In this document: in pieces, positions 18,224-26,626 of the stretch
How the letters are laid out: the number at the start of each line of letters is the position of its first letter
Numbering within the stretch: the stretch's first letter is position 1
DNA from: Klebsiella ornithinolytica NBRC 105727 = ATCC 31898
Lineage (GTDB): Bacteria > Pseudomonadota > Gammaproteobacteria > Enterobacterales > Enterobacteriaceae
Assembly (NCBI RefSeq): GCF_001598295.1
Contig: NZ_BCYR01000008.1
Location: 124,001 to 188,000, forward strand
Direction: 5' to 3'
DNA: 64,000 bases
The notes under the pieces: model-generated
What the model was told of the DNA's origin: nothing
Seen by the model: only the letters and a program-made list of their open reading frames with translations
Databases searched by the model: none
Program-made: the position numbers and the translations under genes

Positions 18224-18514
18224 TTAGTCAATAAGCTGCCTTGAAAGCTGCGGGTTTGCCTGAATCAGGCGCATTAATTTGAGTTCCGTGGGTGAGGGCT
18301 TCACCCGTCTTGACTCCCACTCTTGTACCATCGCCACGCTGACGCCCATGGCATTGGCAAAATCATCAATTTTCAGGCCAGTGCCTTTGCGAAGCTGTTC
18401 AAACTCGCTACATGCGGTCTGCTTACGAGGCTGGGCGATCGTTTGCGAAATATCTTTAAAAACAATTTGTTCCAGGCTGCTAAGCAGTTCAAACACGGGA
18501 TCTTTATATTCCAT
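18224..18514 (-). CDS. yiaG: HTH-type transcriptional regulator YiaG
   Basis: A 96-residue protein matching E. coli YiaG in length and sequence. It has an N-terminal helical part (MEYKDPVFELLSSLEQIVFK) and a C-terminal Cro/C1-type helix-turn-helix, with GLKIDDFANAMGVSVAMVQEWESRRVKPSPTELKLMRLI at residues 46-84. The fold resembles HigA/MqsA-type antitoxins, but no toxin gene lies beside it. AAGGAG precedes the ATG. The target genes are not evident from the sequence. Confidence 0.9.
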   Translation of the reverse strand: MEYKDPVFELLSSLEQIVFKDISQTIAQPRKQTACSEFEQLRKGTGLKIDDFANAMGVSVAMVQEWESRRVKPSPTELKLMRLIQANPQLSRQLID

Positions 18515-18728
18515 TGAGAACTCCTTCTGTCACACAGCAAAAGAGATATTTAGTGAAGCCTATTAAGAATAGTCAGAAAAAACGCAAAAAATAGTCACGG
18601 GGGTGATTATGTGCAGGCAGCCTATCGTCTGAACGGGTATTCGGGGATGAAAACGGCAGATAAGGTGATGATTAATCATCAGACGTGTCGCAAGAGAAAA
18701 TTTTTGTAAACAGAGACGAAATCTGCAA

Positions 18729-18750
18729 GGCCAGCGGTTGCCCGCTGGCC
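18729..18750 (-). terminator. Hairpin downstream of the aromatic-acid transporter
   Basis: GGCCAGCGG (18729-18737) and CCGCTGGCC (18742-18750) form a perfect 9-bp stem with a 4-base loop just after the transporter stop. The sequence that follows on the minus strand has few Ts, so it may be Rho-assisted. Confidence 0.6.
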
Positions 18751-18756
18751 TGAGGG

Positions 18757-20115
18757 TCAGGCTTTTTGCATATTGTCGGCTTTCGCCTGCGCAGATATCG
18801 GCTGGCTCTTGCTGGTCTTATATTTCACCAGCAGCGCGATGGCGGATAAAAACGCCGGAATCGACAGCAAGGTAAAGATGGTCACGAAGGAGAGCTGCGC
18901 CTGCATCAGGAAGGCGCCGCTGAAGGCACCAAGGATCCCGCCAAACCGGCCGATGCCCAGCATCCAGGCGACGCCGGTCGCCCGGCCCTGGGTGGGATAA
19001 AATCCGGCGGCCAGGGCCGGCATTGATGATTGCGCGCCGTTCATAATGCTGCCGGCAATAAAGACCATCACGCCCATTAGCACCAGACTGTTGGTTGAGA
19101 AGCCGACCAGAAAGACGAAAACGCCGGTCAGCAGCCAGCCTACGGCGACCACTTTATTGGGGTTAATCTTGTCCATCAGGGCGCCGAGGATCAGCACCCC
19201 GATGCCGCCGCCCAGCGGGAACAGCGCGGTGATAATCGAAGCCTGGCTCATTGACGCGCCGGTTTCGCGAATCAGCAGCGGAAGCCAGCTGGTCAATAAA
19301 TAGAAAATCAGCAGCCCCAAAAAGTAGGTCATGCACAGCATCAGGGTACCGACGAGATAACGGGGGGAGAAAATAACCGCAAGGGCCGATTTGTCTTTCA
19401 CCTGGCCGGCTTCGCGCAGCTCGAATTCAACCTGGTCAGGCAGCGGGGCAATACGGCGCAGAATGGCGGCAATGCGCTGCGATGGCTGGCGCTTGACCAC
19501 CAGATAGCGCGCCGATTCCGGCAGTAAGAACACCAGCGCGACGGCAAGCAGCAGAGGCATCACGCCGCCCAGTATCAGCACGCTTTGCCAGCCGTAATGC
19601 GGAATCATCCAGGCCGAGAGGAATCCACCCAGCGAAGATCCCATCGGGAACCCGACGAACATCAGATTGACCAGCAACGCGCGACGGCGTTCCGGCGCAT
19701 ACTCGCTCATCAGCGTTGCCGCGTTTGGCATGGCGGCACCCAGCCCGAGGCCGGTCAGAAAGCGCAACAGCGTCAGTTGATTCAGGCTGGTGGCGAAGGC
19801 AGTTAACAGACTAAAGCTACCGAAAACCACAATCGACATAAGCAGCACTTTTTTTCGGCCAATGCGGTCGGCCAAGGGGCCTGCGGTCAGCGCGCCCACC
19901 GCCAGACCGACGAGCGCAGCGCTCATCACCGGGCCTAACGCGGATTTTTCCACGCCCCATTCCTGCACGAGGTCAGAGGCAATAAAACCGATGATGGCGG
20001 TATCAAACCCGTCCATCGCGACGGTGATAAAACACAGGGCCAGAATCATCCACTGGTACTTCGTAAACGGATGTTCGTTGATAAAAGCCTGAATATCGAT
20101 GGTTGTTTTATGCAT
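18757..20115 (-). CDS. Aromatic acid:H+ symporter, PcaK-like MFS transporter
   Basis: A 452-residue major facilitator protein with twelve hydrophobic segments. It carries the aromatic acid:H+ symporter signature DGFDTAIIGF in the first membrane helix (residues 35-44) and the MFS loop motif GPLADRIGRKK (residues 80-90). The conserved loop LMSEYAPERRRALLVN follows helix 4. PcaK/BenK relatives import 4-hydroxybenzoate, protocatechuate or similar ring acids. Three upstream copies of a PcaR/IclR-type operator support a beta-ketoadipate-pathway substrate. The exact substrate cannot be read from sequence. It is an addition between yiaG and yiaF relative to E. coli and stands alone, with no catabolic genes beside it. 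Confidence 0.85.
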   Translation of the reverse strand: MHKTTIDIQAFINEHPFTKYQWMILALCFITVAMDGFDTAIIGFIASDLVQEWGVEKSALGPVMSAALVGLAVGALTAGPLADRIGRKKVLLMSIVVFGSFSLLTAFATSLNQLTLLRFLTGLGLGAAMPNAATLMSEYAPERRRALLVNLMFVGFPMGSSLGGFLSAWMIPHYGWQSVLILGGVMPLLLAVALVFLLPESARYLVVKRQPSQRIAAILRRIAPLPDQVEFELREAGQVKDKSALAVIFSPRYLVGTLMLCMTYFLGLLIFYLLTSWLPLLIRETGASMSQASIITALFPLGGGIGVLILGALMDKINPNKVVAVGWLLTGVFVFLVGFSTNSLVLMGVMVFIAGSIMNGAQSSMPALAAGFYPTQGRATGVAWMLGIGRFGGILGAFSGAFLMQAQLSFVTIFTLLSIPAFLSAIALLVKYKTSKSQPISAQAKADNMQKA

Positions 20116-20153
20116 ACAGCATTCCTGGCAGCCAGAGCGGGGGACGGAGCCGG

Positions 20154-20291
20154 GCGATTATCGCCTCCCTCGCTGTCGTTAATGTGATGTGTGCGATAAT
20201 CGAACGTATCGCCGTTAATCGCTCATTTATCAAATCACTGAACCTGGCTTCAGGCAACGCAGTCGGCCCAGGAAGCGTGCGATTATCGTTC
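20154..20291. promoter_or_regulatory. Three PcaR/IclR-type operator copies upstream of the PcaK-like gene
   Basis: GCGATTATCGC occurs at 20154-20164, GTGCGATAATCGAAC at 20191-20205 and GTGCGATTATCGTTC at 20277-20291. The middle copy reads GTTCGATTATCGCAC on the other strand. It differs at one base from GTTCGATAATCGCAC, the PcaR site of Pseudomonas putida as I recall it. Three copies before one transporter gene suggest control by an IclR-family aromatic-acid regulator encoded elsewhere. Confidence 0.6.
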
Positions 20292-20555
20292 GCTTTCACG
20301 GGTTAGGTCCGCAATAATGATTTTATTTATAATGAAATCAATTTGTTGCTGGTCATTTTTCTCGGGCGAGTTATGGCGTTAATTGTGATGGGCTTAACAG
20401 ACGCCCGCGTTCACCCGTCAAACGCCGCGAACGGTACTTTTCCTGCGTAAGATTGTCAGGAAAGAGTATCCTGCAAGGCCGACCTGGACTATCCTTGTCA
20501 GCGTCTGGCACGTGTGTGTCTGTGTGCGCTTTTTTTGGCTGAAAGGAGTAAAAAA
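20292..20555. other. Gap upstream of yiaF
   Basis: Together with the operator region this forms the 440-base gap between the transporter and yiaF. I see no gene in it. GAAAGGAG (20541-20548) is the yiaF ribosome-binding site. The yiaF promoter must lie here but no clear -35/-10 pair stands out. Confidence 0.5.
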
Positions 20556-21266
20556 ATGGCGACAGGAAAGTCCTGCTCTCGCTGGTTTGCGGCTATTGCG
20601 GCCTTATTAATGGTGGTTAGCCTGAGTGGGTGTTTTGATAAAGAAGGCGATCAGCGCAAAGCGTTTATCGACTTCCTGCAAAATACGGCAATGCGTAGCG
20701 GCGAACGTCTGCCGACGCTGACAGCCGATCAGAAAAAACAGTTCGGTCCTTTTGTTTCCGATTACGCGGTGATTTACGGCTACTCACAGCAGGTAAGTCA
20801 GGCGATGGATGCGGGTCTGCGTCCGGTCGTAGACAGCGTGAATGCGATTCGCGTTCCGCAGGATTATGTGACTCAGCGTGAACCGCTGCGCCAGGCAAAC
20901 GGCGCGCTGGGCGTGCTGAGCCAGCAGCTGGAAAATGCGAAAATGCAGGCCGATGGCGCACATAGCGCGCTGAAGCAGAGTGACGATCTGAAACCGGTCT
21001 TTGACCAGGTTTACAACAAAGTCGTGACCGCACCGGCAAACGCGCTGCAGCCGCTGATTCCTGCCGCGCAGGTCTTTACTCAGCAGCTGGTGCAGGTGGG
21101 TGATTTTATCGCTCAGCAAAATACTCAGGTGAGCTTCGTGGCAAACGGGATTCAGTTCCCGACCTCGCAGCAGGCCAGCCAGTATAACGCTCTGATTGGC
21201 CCGCTGGCTGCCCAGCATCAGGCTTTCAACCAGGCGTGGACGGCGGCAGTTAACGCAACGCGTTAA
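20556..21266 (+). CDS. yiaF: DUF3053 lipoprotein YiaF
   Basis: A 236-residue protein equal in length to E. coli YiaF. From the start at 20556 it has a signal peptide with lipobox VVSLSGC and the mature N-terminus CFDKEGDQRKAFIDFLQNT. The body is predicted mostly helical (DUF3053). AAAGGAG supports this ATG; an ATG at 20514 would put 14 extra residues before the signal sequence. The start of the mature part is almost unchanged from E. coli as I recall it. Function is unknown; an envelope location is inferred from the lipobox. Confidence 0.9.
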   Translation: MATGKSCSRWFAAIAALLMVVSLSGCFDKEGDQRKAFIDFLQNTAMRSGERLPTLTADQKKQFGPFVSDYAVIYGYSQQVSQAMDAGLRPVVDSVNAIRVPQDYVTQREPLRQANGALGVLSQQLENAKMQADGAHSALKQSDDLKPVFDQVYNKVVTAPANALQPLIPAAQVFTQQLVQVGDFIAQQNTQVSFVANGIQFPTSQQASQYNALIGPLAAQHQAFNQAWTAAVNATR

Positions 21267-21277
21267 CCGGTTCGTCA

Positions 21278-21308
21278 ACCCGGGTCAGGTATTGACCTCG
21301 ACCCGGGT
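21278..21308. terminator. Inverted-repeat terminator between yiaF and ghrB
   Basis: ACCCGGGT at 21278-21285 and again at 21301-21308, itself a palindrome, flanks an inner GGT/ACC pair. The hairpin lies between the convergent yiaF and ghrB stops. There is little U tract. Confidence 0.6.
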
Positions 21309-21323
21309 GACTTCAGCTTACCT

Positions 21324-22295
21324 TCACTTCACCTGCGGATTGACGCAGTTCTTCTCGACCTGACCATTCAGCGCATCAATCAAATTATCGACCGCACACG
21401 CCGCCATATTGTAGCGGGTCTCATGAGTGGCCGAACCGATATGCGGCAGCGCGACGACGTTAGGTAGCGTGAGCAGCGGCGACTCTTTCGCCAGTGGCTC
21501 CTGCTCGAAAACGTCCAGACCGGCCGCGTGGATTTGGCCCTTTTGCAAGGCCGAGATCAGCGCCTTTTCGTCGACAACCGGGCCGCGGCCCGCATTAATA
21601 AAGATGGCGGAGGGCTTCATTTTCGCGAATTTTTCCGCGTTGAACAGGTGATGAGTCTCGGCGGTCAGCGGCAGGATCAGACAGACAAAGTCGGCTTCCT
21701 GCAGCAGCGTATCCAGATCGCAGTAACGCGCGTTAAAGCGTTCTTCCGCCTGCGGGTGACGGCTGCGGGCGTTATACAGAATCGGCATGCCAAAACCGGC
21801 GTGCGCGCGCTGCGCCAGGGCCATCCCGATACGGCCCATGCCCACGATCCCCAGCGTTTTATGGTGCACATCGCTGCCGAACCAGTCCGGGCCGATGCTT
21901 TTCGTCCACTCCCCGGCCTTCACCCGGTTGGCGACCTCCACCACCCGACGGGATGTGCTGAGCACCAGCGCCATCACCGTATCGGCTACGGTTTCAGTCA
22001 GCACGGTCGGCGTATGCATCAGCAGCACTTTGCGTGCATTCAGCGCCTCTACATCGAAGTTGTCATAGCCGACGGAAATCGTGGAGGTCGCACGAAGCCT
22101 GGGCATTTTCTCCAGTAACGCGGCATCAACTTTTTCGCTCGACCCCAGCAGACCTTCCGCCTGGGCAAAGGCTTCCGCGTGCTGCTGGACGGTGTCAGGG
22201 CTCAGGTTTTTCACCTGAGTGACGGTAAAGTGTTTTTCCAGACGTTGCTGCAGGTCGTCGGGAAGCGTTTTATAGAGAATAACGGACGGCTTCAT
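21324..22295 (-). CDS. ghrB: 2-ketoaldonate/glyoxylate reductase GhrB (KguD role)
   Basis: NAD(P)H-dependent D-2-hydroxyacid dehydrogenase of 323 residues, matching E. coli GhrB (YiaE). The family Rossmann motif [16 protein letters not shown] lies near residue 148. The catalytic set is Arg in [14 protein letters not shown], Glu in [12 protein letters not shown] and His in [13 protein letters not shown]. coli GhrB reduces glyoxylate, hydroxypyruvate and 2-keto-D-gluconate. Here it is the last gene of a 2-ketogluconate operon, 24 bases after kguT. This suggests it acts as KguD, reducing 2-keto-6-phosphogluconate to 6-phosphogluconate; that substrate is inferred from context. GGAG precedes the ATG. 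Confidence 0.92.
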   Translation of the reverse strand: MKPSVILYKTLPDDLQQRLEKHFTVTQVKNLSPDTVQQHAEAFAQAEGLLGSSEKVDAALLEKMPRLRATSTISVGYDNFDVEALNARKVLLMHTPTVLTETVADTVMALVLSTSRRVVEVANRVKAGEWTKSIGPDWFGSDVHHKTLGIVGMGRIGMALAQRAHAGFGMPILYNARSRHPQAEERFNARYCDLDTLLQEADFVCLILPLTAETHHLFNAEKFAKMKPSAIFINAGRGPVVDEKALISALQKGQIHAAGLDVFEQEPLAKESPLLTLPNVVALPHIGSATHETRYNMAACAVDNLIDALNGQVEKNCVNPQVK

Positions 22296-22319
22296 GCGGA
22301 TCTCCGTAAGTTGTAAAAG

Positions 22320-23600
22320 TCAGGCGTGACGAGCGCCGATGGGGAGCTTTTGATTGTTAGCAGGCTTAACAATTAAAGTAAGCCATACCGAGGCGAAAAG
22401 CGCCACTCCCATGAAAATGTATGAGGCTGACGGGCTGCCGGTGGTGCCGTTCAGGTAGCCCACGAACCACGAACCAAAGAATGACCCTAATGCCCCCATG
22501 CTGTTGATGAGCGCCATTGCGCCGCCGGCGACGTTACGCGGCAGCATTTCCGGAATAATGGCGAAGAACGGGCCGTAAGGGGCATACATTGCCGCACCGG
22601 CAATCACCAGCAGGGTATAAGAGGCCCAGAAATGGTTAGCGCCGACGGCCCAGGAGCCAATAAAAGCCAGTCCGCCAATCAGCAGCAGCGGCCAGACGAA
22701 CAGTTTACGGTTCTGCATTTTATCGGAAGCCCAGGAGACGACGATCATCGCAATAGTCGCGGCCAGATAAGGCACCGAAGAGAGCCAGCCGACTTCCACC
22801 ATCCCCATATTGACGCCGCCGCTGCGGATAATGGACGGCAGCCACAGAACAAAACCGTACACGCCGATGCTCCAGGCAAAATATTGCATGCACAGCAGAA
22901 TGACGTTGCGTGAGCGGAAGGCTTCGCCGTAGTTACGCACGGCTTTAATACCCTGCTGCTCGCTCTCCAGCTGCGCCTGCAGCGCGGCTTTTTCGTTTTC
23001 CGACAGCCAGTTCACCTGCGACGGTTTATCTTTGACCAGCACCCACCAGCAGAAAGCCCAGAGGACGGCCGGCACGCCTTCAATAATAAACATTTCACGC
23101 CAGCCGAAGGACTGAATCAGGTAGCCGGAGACCACCGACATCCACAGTACCGTGACCGGGTTACCGAGGATTAAGAAGGTGTTGGCGCGTGAACGTTCTG
23201 ATTTGGTAAACCAGTTACTGATGTAAATCAGCATTGCCGGCATAACGGCCGCTTCAACGACGCCGAGAATAAAACGGATCGCCGCCAGCGCGGGGATATT
23301 GTGCACCATCCCGGTCAGCGAGGCGCAGGCGCCCCACAGGATCAGGCAGATGAAAATCAGCTTACGTACACTACGGCGTTCAGCATAAATCGCCCCCGGG
23401 ATCTGGAAGAAGAAATAGCCGAGGAAGAAAAGGGCGCCAAGGAGCGACGAGATGCCTTTGGTAATGCCTAAATCTTCCGTAATGCCCGCTGCCGAAGCAA
23501 AGCTGAAGTTTGCGCGGTCGAGATACGCCAGGCTATACGTGATAAACACGATAGGCATGATGTACCACCAGCGTTTCGTTGCATTGGTAGAGCTGTTCAT
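22320..23600 (-). CDS. kguT: 2-ketogluconate transporter, MFS anion:cation symporter (KguT-like)
   Basis: A 426-residue major facilitator protein of the anion:cation symporter family, which imports sugar acids with protons. It has twelve hydrophobic segments. The family block YLDRANFSFASAAGITEDLGI follows helix 1, and GVVEAAVMPAMLIYISNWFTKSERSRANTFL matches the sugar-acid members. The start at 23600 is preceded by AGAGG; an ATG at 23627 has no ribosome site. Placement between a ketogluconokinase gene and ghrB, downstream of a PtxS-type regulator, identifies 2-ketogluconate as the likely substrate. Confidence 0.87.
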   Translation of the reverse strand: MNSSTNATKRWWYIMPIVFITYSLAYLDRANFSFASAAGITEDLGITKGISSLLGALFFLGYFFFQIPGAIYAERRSVRKLIFICLILWGACASLTGMVHNIPALAAIRFILGVVEAAVMPAMLIYISNWFTKSERSRANTFLILGNPVTVLWMSVVSGYLIQSFGWREMFIIEGVPAVLWAFCWWVLVKDKPSQVNWLSENEKAALQAQLESEQQGIKAVRNYGEAFRSRNVILLCMQYFAWSIGVYGFVLWLPSIIRSGGVNMGMVEVGWLSSVPYLAATIAMIVVSWASDKMQNRKLFVWPLLLIGGLAFIGSWAVGANHFWASYTLLVIAGAAMYAPYGPFFAIIPEMLPRNVAGGAMALINSMGALGSFFGSWFVGYLNGTTGSPSASYIFMGVALFASVWLTLIVKPANNQKLPIGARHA

Positions 23601-23684
23601 AGGCTTGCCTCTAAAGTTGAGGTTCATGACGCCGCCGCCGTATGTAGGGTACAGAGGAGGCCGTTATTATGACGCGGGTCCAGG

Positions 23685-24623
23685 CTATTCGCCCAGCGCC
23701 TCGCGTGTGGGTAATCCTTCGCTGTCGCCCTGGACCTGAATGGCCAGCGAACCAATTTTATTGCCGCGCCGTATCGCCTGCTGCAGCGTTCTGCCCTCGA
23801 GCAGAGCGCTAATCACGCCGACGGCAAAACCATCGCCGGCGCCCACGGTATCCACGACGTTATCGACTTTGATGGCTGCGACTGCGCCCTGTTCGCCCGC
23901 GGCGGTTTTGTACCAGGCGCCGTCGCAGCCGGTTTTAATGATCACGGCCTGAACGCCGCGCGTGAGATAGAAATCGGCAATCCCCTCCGGAGTCCGTTGG
24001 CCGGTGAGGATCATGCCCTCTTTGATACCCGGCAGAACCCAGTCGGCCTGAAACGCCAGCTGATTAAGTTTTTCCACCATCTCGGCTTCGCTTTTCCACA
24101 GCACCGGGCGCAGATTCGGATCGAACGAGATGGTCTTCCCCTGGGCCTTCATCGTGGTGGCCGCCTGCTCCAGCAGGGCGTATGAACTCTCCGACAGCGC
24201 AGCGGCCACGCCGCTAAGGTGCAGGTGGCGAGCGCTGGCGAAGTATTCGGCGCGAAAGTCTTCGGGCGACAGATGGCTGGCGGCAGAACCTTTGCGGAAG
24301 TATTCCACAATGGGATCGGTTCCATTTTCAACTTTAGATTTCATCTGGAAGCCGGTTGCATAGCGGCTGTCTTCGCTGACGCCGCGCGCATCAATCCCTT
24401 CTTTGGCCAGCGAATGAAGCACAAAACGGCCGAAGCTGTCTTTACCCACGCGGCTAACCCAGCCGACTTTCAGCCCCAGACGAGCCAGGCCGGTGGCGAC
24501 ATTCAGCTCTGCGCCGGCTACGCGTTTCATAAAGTGTTCTACTGCGGCCAGATCGCCGGTTTCCGTCGCGACAAACATCGCCATCGCTTCTCCGATGGTG
24601 ATGACATCTAATGCGTTTTCCAT
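23685..24623 (-). CDS. kguK: 2-dehydro-3-deoxygluconokinase-like / 2-ketogluconokinase (PfkB family)
   Basis: A 312-residue PfkB-family sugar kinase. The N-terminal VITIGEAMAMFVATETGDL and GAELNVATGLARLGL bind sugar, and the C-terminal VDTVGAGDGFAVGVISALL is the family anion-hole motif with the catalytic Asp. KguK phosphorylates 2-ketogluconate to 2-keto-6-phosphogluconate. By sequence alone a KdgK-type activity is also possible, but the neighbours (kguE, kguT, ghrB, ptxS) point to KguK. Its start is 3 bases after the kguE stop with GGAG in front, so translation is likely coupled. Confidence 0.87.
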   Translation of the reverse strand: MENALDVITIGEAMAMFVATETGDLAAVEHFMKRVAGAELNVATGLARLGLKVGWVSRVGKDSFGRFVLHSLAKEGIDARGVSEDSRYATGFQMKSKVENGTDPIVEYFRKGSAASHLSPEDFRAEYFASARHLHLSGVAAALSESSYALLEQAATTMKAQGKTISFDPNLRPVLWKSEAEMVEKLNQLAFQADWVLPGIKEGMILTGQRTPEGIADFYLTRGVQAVIIKTGCDGAWYKTAAGEQGAVAAIKVDNVVDTVGAGDGFAVGVISALLEGRTLQQAIRRGNKIGSLAIQVQGDSEGLPTREALGE

Positions 24624-24626
24624 GGC

Positions 24627-25376
24627 TTACTCCTCGCGTAACAAATTCACATAGCGACGGGTTACGGCCGTCAGATCGTGACCCACCAGCGGAAATTCGA
24701 TACCGCGCGGGGCATCGGCGGGCAGGTTGTCGAGCAGCGCCAGCCAGCGTGCCGGAGCTTCATCGGGCGGGACGGCGCGAAAGTGCGCATGATGCGGCTC
24801 TGCGGCTTTGACATGGATATAGCTGACGGCGGGAGCCAGATGCCGTGCGGCCTCTTCCGGCGAATCGCCGACCCACAGCCAGTTACCCATATCGAAAGTT
24901 AAGGTAACCGGCAGCTGATTCACCCGACAGGAGGCTTTAAAGCGCTGCATCGGCGCCAGCTGGCCGCAGTCGGTCTGGTCGTTTTCCACCACCAGCGCCA
25001 TGCCGCTCTCCTGCAGGATGCGGCGCAGCGATTCGAGTTCGTTGTTATGGATAAAATGGCCGAGCGACAGTTTTAACCACAGGGCGTTGAGGGTCTGCGC
25101 TTCGCGCAACAGCGCCGGCAGGCGCGGGTTAAGGGCGCCATCCGCTTCAAACAGGGCTTCCGGCGCAGAGTAGCAGGCCAGCAGGTTGTGGCGCTCGATG
25201 GTGGCGGCCAGCGCCGGCAGCTGGTTGAGCTCGTCAGCGCTGAATAACTCACGGCGGATTTCCACGCCGTCGGCGCCGGAGCCGGCGATAAACGGCAGTA
25301 CGGCGGACTGCCCGCCAAGTTCTTTAATGCAATCATGACCATAGGCGGCGGTCACGACAATAATTTTTCTGGCCAT
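24627..25376 (-). CDS. kguE: Sugar phosphate isomerase/epimerase-fold protein KguE
   Basis: A 249-residue protein with the AP-endonuclease-2/xylose-isomerase-like TIM barrel. ADGVEIRREL near residue 38, LVVENDQTDCG near 130 and FDMGNWLWVG near 160 carry the usual metal-binding Glu and Asp residues. KguE is the first gene of the Pseudomonas kguEKTD operon; its reaction is not firmly established, and an epimerase role is assumed from the fold. GGGAG precedes the ATG. A PtxS-like palindrome lies about 50 bases upstream of the start. Confidence 0.83.
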   Translation of the reverse strand: MARKIIVVTAAYGHDCIKELGGQSAVLPFIAGSGADGVEIRRELFSADELNQLPALAATIERHNLLACYSAPEALFEADGALNPRLPALLREAQTLNALWLKLSLGHFIHNNELESLRRILQESGMALVVENDQTDCGQLAPMQRFKASCRVNQLPVTLTFDMGNWLWVGDSPEEAARHLAPAVSYIHVKAAEPHHAHFRAVPPDEAPARWLALLDNLPADAPRGIEFPLVGHDLTAVTRRYVNLLREE

Positions 25377-25424
25377 CTGACAAACTCCCGGTAGCGCTGT
25401 AGCAAATCACTCTATTACGCTAGA

Positions 25425-25438
25425 TGGTACCGGTTCCA
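25425..25438. promoter_or_regulatory. PtxS-like operator upstream of kguE
   Basis: TGGTACCGGTTCCA resembles the Pseudomonas PtxS operator TGAAACCGGTTTCA, which I recall from the literature; 11 of 14 positions agree and the ACCGGT core is intact. It sits in the gap between ptxS and kguE, where a LacI-family repressor of the kgu operon would be expected to bind. Confidence 0.7.
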
Positions 25439-25486
25439 AAGAAAAGGAGAGGATGTCTGATTTATGATCACCATCACGAAGGAGAG

Positions 25487-26503
25487 TTATCGGGAGGTCG
25501 ATCCGCGCACGATCAGTTCACCGGAGAAGACCCGCTCGCAGATGGGGTCGTTAGTGCCTTCAATTCGGCGCACCACCTGCTCAACCGCGGCATAGCCAAT
25601 CTGCCACGTGGGCTGTTTGAGCGTAGTAATCCCCACGCCCGCCAGCTCCGCCCACTCCAGTTCGTCGAAGCCGAGCAGGCCGATGTCGCTGCCCCAAACC
25701 AGGTCGATTCGCTTGAGCGCGCGCGCAACCTGTAGCGTCAGGGCGCCGTTGGCGGAAATCAGCGCCTTGCGCATGCCGCGGTGGCGGGAGTGAAACTGGC
25801 GCAGCACCGTATCGAGCATAGCGCCGTCGTTAAGCGGAACTTCCGCGTTTTCCGCGACGATGCCGGCGTAGCGCTGGAGGGTGGCGCGAAACGCGCTCAG
25901 ACGTTCGCGACGGGTGTTCACCGAACCGAGCGGCTCGCTGAGGAACAGCAGGGCTTCAAACCCTTTCTCCACCAGATGTTCTGTGGCGGTCGTCGCGGCC
26001 TGGGTGTTGTCCAGACCGACAACATCGCAGGCGAAGTCCGGAATCTTGCGGTCAATGAGCACCATCGGCAGCGCCGACTGCTGCAGGCGATTCAGCCCCT
26101 CTTCGCGCATCCCGACGGCGTTGACCACGATCCCCTCAACCTGGTAGCTGCGCAGCAGGTCGAGATAGTGCAGCTCCTGGTCGAGCTCGTTATTGGTATT
26201 ACACACCAGCAGAGTAAAGCCCTTTTCGCGACAGGCCGCTTCGATGCCGCTGAGGACATTGACCGAGTAGGGGTTGGTGATATCGGCGATGATCAGGCCA
26301 ATCAGCCGGGTACGGCCATGTTTCAGGCCACGGGCCATCAGGCTGGGGCGGTAGTTAAGTTCGGCAATCGCTTTTTCAATGCGCGCCAGCAGGTCGTCGG
26401 AAAGCAGGTGCTTTTCGCCATTGAGGTAGCGTGAAATGCTGGTTTTTCCGGTCTTTGCGGCTTTCGCCACATCGCTAATGGTTGCTCGCGCCGCTTTCGC
26501 CAT
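25487..26503 (-). CDS. ptxS: LacI-family regulator of 2-ketogluconate genes, PtxS-like
   Basis: A 338-residue LacI/GalR-family repressor. The N-terminal helix-turn-helix TISDVAKAAKTGKTSISRYLNGEKHLLSDDL (residues 8-38) and hinge RPSLMARGLKHGRTRLIGLII are followed by a periplasmic-binding-protein-like effector domain (VCNTNNELDQE and FDELEWAELAGVGITTLKQP). It lies immediately upstream of the kguEKT-ghrB genes on the same strand. In Pseudomonas, PtxS represses kgu genes and is released by 2-ketogluconate; that ligand is inferred here. AAGGAAG precedes the ATG. Confidence 0.85.
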   Translation of the reverse strand: MAKAARATISDVAKAAKTGKTSISRYLNGEKHLLSDDLLARIEKAIAELNYRPSLMARGLKHGRTRLIGLIIADITNPYSVNVLSGIEAACREKGFTLLVCNTNNELDQELHYLDLLRSYQVEGIVVNAVGMREEGLNRLQQSALPMVLIDRKIPDFACDVVGLDNTQAATTATEHLVEKGFEALLFLSEPLGSVNTRRERLSAFRATLQRYAGIVAENAEVPLNDGAMLDTVLRQFHSRHRGMRKALISANGALTLQVARALKRIDLVWGSDIGLLGFDELEWAELAGVGITTLKQPTWQIGYAAVEQVVRRIEGTNDPICERVFSGELIVRGSTSR

Positions 26504-26566
26504 GATGGCTTCCTTTGCTGAAATCTGGAGAACACCTTAGCGCGAAAATCTGCTATATCAAGCATT

Positions 26567-26594
26567 TTGCCCGGCAAGCGGCGCTTACCGGGCG
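26567..26594. repeat. REP-like palindrome between yiaD and ptxS
   Basis: GCCCGG (26569-26574) pairs with CCGGGC (26588-26593) around AAGCGGCGCTTA, the form of enterobacterial REP/PU elements. It sits between the yiaD stop and the ptxS start on the same strand and could terminate yiaD. Confidence 0.65.
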
Positions 26595-26626
26595 AAGGAT
26601 GCGGTGGTCGGGGTCGACCGCCGGAC

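Noticed and set aside
18224-18514. YiaG as a HigA-type antitoxin with a nearby toxin
   Set aside because: The protein has the right fold but no toxin-sized gene lies beside it on either strand; the neighbours are cspA and a transporter.
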